This document shows, one piece after another, positions 59,765 to 64,000 of a stretch of DNA of 64,000 bases; position 1 is the stretch's first letter, and each line of letters starts with the position of its first letter. Source of the stretch: Poa pratensis (lineage: Eukaryota; Streptophyta; Magnoliopsida; Poales; Poaceae); the NCBI GenBank assembly GCA_947311845.1, contig CAMZMU010000123.1:15359161-15423160 (forward strand), read 5' to 3'. The notes below the pieces were generated by a model. That model did not search any database. It was not told where the DNA came from and saw nothing but the letters and a program-made list of their open reading frames with translations. The translations under genes were made by a program, and so were the position numbers.

Positions 59765-61668
59765 TTATACATACGAATTAGAATCAGTAAATAAATGCAA
59801 CAATGCCAAGGACGAGTGAATATTTCATATTGATGAAACCGAATAAAAAGGAGAGAGCATTTATTGACTAGTGGAAAACAAATACAGTACATGTTAGTAT
59901 TGCGGTTGTGATCCAAGATGTCACGCACGGCGACGAAACCATACACCTTCAGTTGCAACTCTAAGCTGGCATCTACCGAGACTTTGATTAAAAAGAAGAG
60001 AAAATCTCCAGAGCATGCCCAATGTCATAGTCTGAATACGTGACGCATTGGTTGGATACTAGCTGGATTGATCGCAAGGTGGAGTACTAGTTTGTTAAAT
60101 AAAATTCAGATGGCTATCGGTGTATGAATCAGGAGAAAAATAAACCAGGATAGGATAGGCTACTTATTATTATCCTCGAATGTGCCAACGTAGCCGCCCC
60201 ATACACGGTTTCACCAATCAAGGAAATTCGCCCAAGCTTTCTCAGGTAACCAGGTTCCGTGTCACTCGGCTCCTCACTCTCGAGCTCTAGCCGCCCTCCT
60301 ATCATTTGCCTCCTGCTCCTGCTCCTCCTTCTCCTTCCTTGTCTTCCTCTCCTCCATCAACGTCACCCGCTTCTTTCGATCTTCCACCCGTATTTCAGAT
60401 CTTTCCATCTCAACGCCGTCCGGCGAGTCCATCCCTATCTCGACACCGCCGCCGCCGCCCGGCCTCACCGCTCTCTGGTTATTAGTTGCTGTTGTACGCA
60501 AGAAGGAATCGTAGAGAGGGAGGCACGTAATTCAGATGGGTTGGGCTTCATTTTCGGGCCTGCCTGCTTATCATCGACCCATTCAGACACCATGTTCGAA
60601 CAATGGGCCTCTTAGTTTAAGCCCATAACAGCCTGGCATATATTTTTTCGATCAAAGTATCCCATCGCCCCCAATTTCATTCCATGCAAAAAATCACTGG
60701 AGAGGGCATCTGCAAAATCAGCAGATCGTGAGAGTAAAATAAGATTACAAGAGTAACTAAAAATAGAAGATCTTATCAAAAGATGATAAGAGTAAGGCAG
60801 CTGATTTCTACCCATCATTCCCCTTAACAAGCTTAGTCTGTCTGCATTCGGACACACCTGTAGTAACGGCAAAGGCTTTTAATTACTGACACTGGGTAAG
60901 CTATAATAACAATTCGCGTACACGACAAGTCTAGTGAAAAGATCGGCTTCCGGCAGCATGATCCAACAGCATTGCCATAGAACTTCAGTCTGGCACCATG
61001 TTTCCACCCTGACAATGCTGCGCCTGCAAACTTCTCCATGATTTAACATTCGTTCATGAAGAAATCAACCTAGGTTTTTAACAAAAATAGGCATATAAAG
61101 GCTCTAGCTTAGCATGGTCACACATGATAATGAATTCAGTGATCTTTAATTTCCTTCACAATCAGAATGGATGGAACTATCATAAGCGCATACTTTTTTC
61201 GCATGCATTTAATTTATTCCTGTATCTGATGATGATTTTACCCGAGACTGAAAGTGAGGAAACTTCACGTCTCCGCGAGGTAAATCATCTAGTCTGGGGC
61301 TCTGCGCACTGGAATCCTCGAGTAGTTTGGCCGGTGGCGTCAAAGTTATGCAGTCACTGCTCACACTTTCGTTCTCGGTTGCGGATTAGATGTGAACTCC
61401 AGCACCGCAGAGCTCGATGCGGTATTTTACTCCTGGGACAGTGCTCACCGTTTTGTTTTGTTGCGTTTCCGCGCTCCAGGCCACCGACTAGCTCTGGACT
61501 TCTGATTATTTAGCTCGGTGCTCAAAGCACGACGACTTGCCAATGTCGGAGGCTCGGAGAGCCGCCCGCCCGGGTTCACGGTCACCAACTCCACTCGCGC
61601 TCGCTCCAAAGCACCACTGCTAATCCTGCATTTCTGCGTGCCCTCCGCCGCGGCAGAACCCGCTATAA
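59765..61668. other. intergenic region without a recognised gene
   Basis: Outside the duplication. A pyrimidine-rich GC segment at 60260-60500 has open frames on both strands (a highly charged Arg/Glu-rich one on -), with no family recognised. The rest is AT-rich. Confidence 0.4.
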
Positions 61669-61924
61669 GGATGACTCCAACGGGGCGACCCATCGAGTCC
61701 GCGCGCGTCCGTCCCTGTCCGCGGGAGCCAAAAACACGGCCCAACGGGGCGACGTAAACGGACCGCGGTCCGCCGCGACGCATTCCTGGCCCAAATTTGG
61801 GTCACCGATGCGTCGGGCCCGGACGCGAGCGGACCGTTCCTGCATCCTCCCCGTGTCCGCCCTGGCCCCGCGTGTCATCGACCCCAACGCCCACCTACCC
61901 GTAATAACTGTGGGCGGTGGAGCT

Positions 61925-61994
61925 GTATAAATCGCGCCGGCCGGCCAAACCCTAGGGCACTCCTCCCCAATCGCGCCGGCCGGCCAAACCCTAG
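61925..61994 (+). promoter_or_regulatory. core promoter of the Harbinger-borne gene
   Basis: A TATA box GTATAAAT at 61925-61932 is followed by two copies of a 25-bp unit (61931-61955 and 61970-61994), each containing GCCGGCCGGCC and ending AAACCCTAG. AAACCCTA is the plant telo-box seen in leaders of growth-related genes. Confidence 0.55.
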
Positions 61995-62036
61995 CCACGG
62001 CGGCCACCATCTCCAAGCTCAGGTCCACGCGCCGGA

Positions 62037-62567
62037 ATGGATCCGCCGCCGCCGCCGCCGCAGCATCTGGTGGACGAGGTCGAGCGAGCGCGTATGAGCC
62101 CGCGCGGGCGCTATCGCGGCAGCTTCTCGCGCCGGATGGCGACCAGCCCGGCATGGGCCTGCATGACTCCCCAGCCGCCGCGTCCGCGCCTGACGAACGG
62201 CCAGAGGAGTGCGGTGGAGGCGGCGTTCGCGGACTGCGCCGACAGCGACGAAGAAGAGTACGCCGCCGGTGTCGCGGCGGCCGGTGTCGCGGGGGATGGC
62301 GCGCCGCCGGAGCCTCCCATTGGCGTGGGCGGCCCTGCTCACATCACCGAGGAGGAGGTGGTGGATGCAGCCCACATGCAGCTGAAAGCGCAGAGGGCGG
62401 CCGCGTTCATGTCCGCCGCGCGCGCCTGTGCCGACGCTGCAGTGGAGGAGGAGATGAAGCAAATGCGCCGCGCCGAAGAGTCCAAGAAGCGCGCGGCGAG
62501 GCGCAAACGGCACCGGGAGGCCTTGGCGGCGGCCGAGGCCGCGAAAGGAGCAGGCAGCTCCACCTGA
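62037..62567 (+). CDS. hypothetical protein carried by the Harbinger-type element
   Basis: Intact frame of 176 codons starting MDPPPPPPQHLVDEVERARM. Visible parts are a proline-rich N-terminus, an Arg/Ser-rich stretch (about 20-50), an acidic cluster DSDEEEY (about 88-94), an Ala/Gly/Pro linker, and a C-terminal charged helix (about 128-172) with KRAARRKRHRE, likely coiled coil and nuclear-targeted. It has a TATA box about 110 bp upstream and an AT-rich 3' region within the element. No transposase DDE motif and no clear Myb/SANT repeat are seen, so it is not obviously either standard PIF/Harbinger protein. It could be a fast-evolving ORF1 derivative or a captured host gene. Function unknown. 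Confidence 0.6.
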   Translation: MDPPPPPPQHLVDEVERARMSPRGRYRGSFSRRMATSPAWACMTPQPPRPRLTNGQRSAVEAAFADCADSDEEEYAAGVAAAGVAGDGAPPEPPIGVGGPAHITEEEVVDAAHMQLKAQRAAAFMSAARACADAAVEEEMKQMRRAEESKKRAARRKRHREALAAAEAAKGAGSST

Positions 62568-63081
62568 TGTCAGCTCCACCACGAAAGGAGCCGAGGCCGT
62601 GGCCGTCTATGTGCGGTTCATTTTCCACTAATACCGGCGCCCGCTACGTGTTTCGTAGCTACAAAATGATCAAAGAAGATTGAGTCAGCCAGCCCTGACT
62701 GGCCATGGGCGCGATGAAGGAAGAGCCAGCAAGTCCGTTGCAGAACGGGCATGCTGCGTGACGTTCCTCAAGGCCGCAGCCCCTCTTTGATCTTCCCCCT
62801 TGCCGGCCGGTGATCGGTTATTAATTTCCTTCAAGTTTAGGTTTAGGTTTTAGGGTTTAATGTTAGGAGGAAGTCCTAAATTTACTATGTAATTTTAGTT
62901 TTAAAAATGTAATCCTAGTATTAAAAAAAATGTCAAGCGGACTCAATGCGTCGGCCCCGTTGGGGGCACTGGCCAGAAAGGGGCGGACATGGGCCGGACG
63001 CGCGTCCGTTCCCCGACCCAAACGGACAAAACGCGGACCAAACGCGCGTCCGTTTGGGTCGGCCCGTTGGAGTCATCCTAA

Positions 63082-63196
63082 GTGGCCACACCCGTGTGTG
63101 GCAACTTGCAGCTCCGTCTATCTTCTCTGCAAGCTCAAGTTCACTGTCACTGTTGTCGTCGTCGGTGTAGCTAGCGGAGTAAGCGGTGCGCGCACG
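63082..63196 (+). promoter_or_regulatory. short 5' region of the phytocyanin gene left after Harbinger insertion
   Basis: Only 115 bp separate the transposon target duplication from the ATG, with no convincing TATA box in them. The original promoter continues to the left of 61666. Confidence 0.45.
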
Positions 63197-63692
63197 ATGG
63201 CTCTGGGAAGAGGCAGTGCGAGCAATGGCGCCACCGTCGTTCTCGGCGCCGCGGGGCTGTTGATCGGCTTTCTCGTGATGAGTGGCGGCCCAGCTCTTGC
63301 CGATGCGGCGAAGTACACGGTCGGCGACTACGGGGGCTGGAAGTTCAACGTCGGCGGCTGGGAAAAAGGGAAGACGTTCCGCGCCGGCGACGTGCTCGGT
63401 GAGCTCTAAATCTGTATATGCGTATATGCTTTTGAGTGACACGATCAATGCAGCCAGCAACGTGCCTGACGCGCGAGCTGTTTATTGTGCAGAGTTCAAG
63501 TATAACGGGGCGGTGCACAACGTGGCGGCGGTGAACGCGGCGGCGTACCGCAGCTGCGTAATTCCCAAGGGCAAAAAGGCGCTGCGCAGCGGCCACGACA
63601 AGGTGAAGCTCGTCAAGGGCATGCACTACTTCGTCTGCACCGTGCCCGGCCACTGCCAGGCCAACATGAAGATGGCCGTCAGGGTCATCTAA
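63197..63692 (+). CDS. plantacyanin-type phytocyanin (basic blue copper protein)
   Basis: Two exons, 63197-63398 and 63493-63692, with a 94-bp GT-AG intron, give 133 residues ending in TAA. Residues 1-37 form a signal peptide with a hydrophobic core (VVLGAAGLLIGFLVM) and an ALADA cleavage site. The mature domain starts AKYTVGDYGGW. Type 1 copper ligands are His76, Cys116, His121 and Met126 (pattern AVHNV, then FVCTVPGHCQANMK), and Cys89-Cys122 form the usual disulfide. The Met ligand and the lack of a C-terminal proline-rich or GPI tail fit plantacyanin rather than stellacyanin or uclacyanin. It is expected to be secreted to the cell wall as a small electron carrier; plantacyanins are linked to pollination and stress, but the role here is unknown. 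The intron sits at the usual place after the first domain strand segment. A Harbinger element ends about 115 bp upstream. Confidence 0.95.
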
Positions 63693-64000
63693 TGGATTAG
63701 CTAGTAATCAGAGAGTACATGCTTACATCAAGATCGATCAAAACCTTCCAAGTAAGGGTCTGCTTAATGCATACATCAACTGTTAGTTTGCTTCGTCAAT
63801 CTAGTGGCGTGCGTTTTAGTTCCTCAGCATGTACCTCCACGTGTAAGAGTTTGCTTTTATTTTTAGCAAGTGTACTTGTTGTGCTCTTTCTGTTCAACTG
63901 GTGTTCTGCTTGCAACTAGCATGTGGTTTACCATGATCTAGTGGAGCAGTAGTGTTTGTTAGCTGTTTTTTTTATTAAATGCACGAAGTGTTAGACTTTA
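63693..64000 (+). other. 3' flank of the phytocyanin gene
   Basis: AT-rich downstream sequence, probably containing the 3' UTR. No further gene is seen before the window ends. Confidence 0.5.

Larger units (their letters stand above)
61669..63078 (+). mobile_element. PIF/Harbinger-type element with its own gene
   Basis: The ends are GGATGACTCCAACGGG and CCCGTTGGAGTCATCC, inverted, with TAA target duplications (61666-61668 and 63079-63081). Length 1410 bp. Subterminal parts hold repeated GTCCGCGCGCGTCCG / CGGACGCGCGTCCG words. It carries one gene-like unit and no transposase. It inserted in the promoter of the phytocyanin gene. Confidence 0.9.

Noticed and set aside
62153..62683. Alternative 176-codon frame overlapping the Harbinger-borne gene
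   Set aside because: Arg/Gly-rich shadow frame; the 62037 frame has the better start, upstream promoter and a plausible charged-helix end.
62836..62862. Telomere-like TTTAGG repeats
   Set aside because: Only two or three degenerate units in the 3' region of the transposon gene; not an interstitial telomere array.

Overview
This is nuclear DNA from a grass, most likely a Triticeae species (wheat, barley or a relative). The reasons are GC-rich exons in AT-rich surroundings, plant-type GT-AG introns, Stowaway MITEs with the CTCCCTCCGT end, and dense nested CACTA, LTR, Harbinger, hAT and Mutator-type insertions. The species call is inference; everything below was read by eye from sequence and from recalled family knowledge, with no database search.

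Layout. (1) 1-4128: 3' portion of a Ty3/gypsy-type LTR retrotransposon in + orientation, ending in an LTR with TGTCGG...CCGACA ends. It carries an antisense gene (broken) on the - strand. (2) 4640-30511: first copy of a segmental duplication. It holds a + strand NRT1/PTR (NPF) transporter gene (NPF-A1, 5011-12182, probably dead through a one-base exon 1 frameshift) and, tail to tail with it, a - strand NPF pseudogene (NPF-B1, 24833-28826). (3) 30512-37282: a gene-poor spacer with MITEs and simple repeats. (4) 37283-59764: second copy of the duplication. It holds NPF-A2 (37489-41541), the only structurally intact NPF gene here (574 aa, four exons), and NPF-B2 (pieces between 45950 and 51380), wrecked by deletions and two large insertions in exon 1. 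(5) 59765-64000: a PIF/Harbinger-type element carrying its own small intact gene (62037-62567), inserted about 120 bp before the start of a complete phytocyanin/plantacyanin gene (63197-63692).

The NPF proteins look like the NPF2 / nitrate excretion transporter (NAXT-like) branch: they lack the ExxER motif of TM1 and end in a YKY(Q/R) tail. The duplicated block gives a relative clock. Insertions found in both copies (a hAT-type element with 8-bp target duplication, a GC-rich retroposon) predate the duplication. Insertions in one copy only came later or were lost: a 6.3-kb CACTA, an LTR and three Stowaway MITEs in copy 1; a 483-bp hAT MITE, a Mutator-type MITE and two Helitron-like elements in copy 2. 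All four NPF loci have been hit by transposons, and only A2 escaped coding damage.
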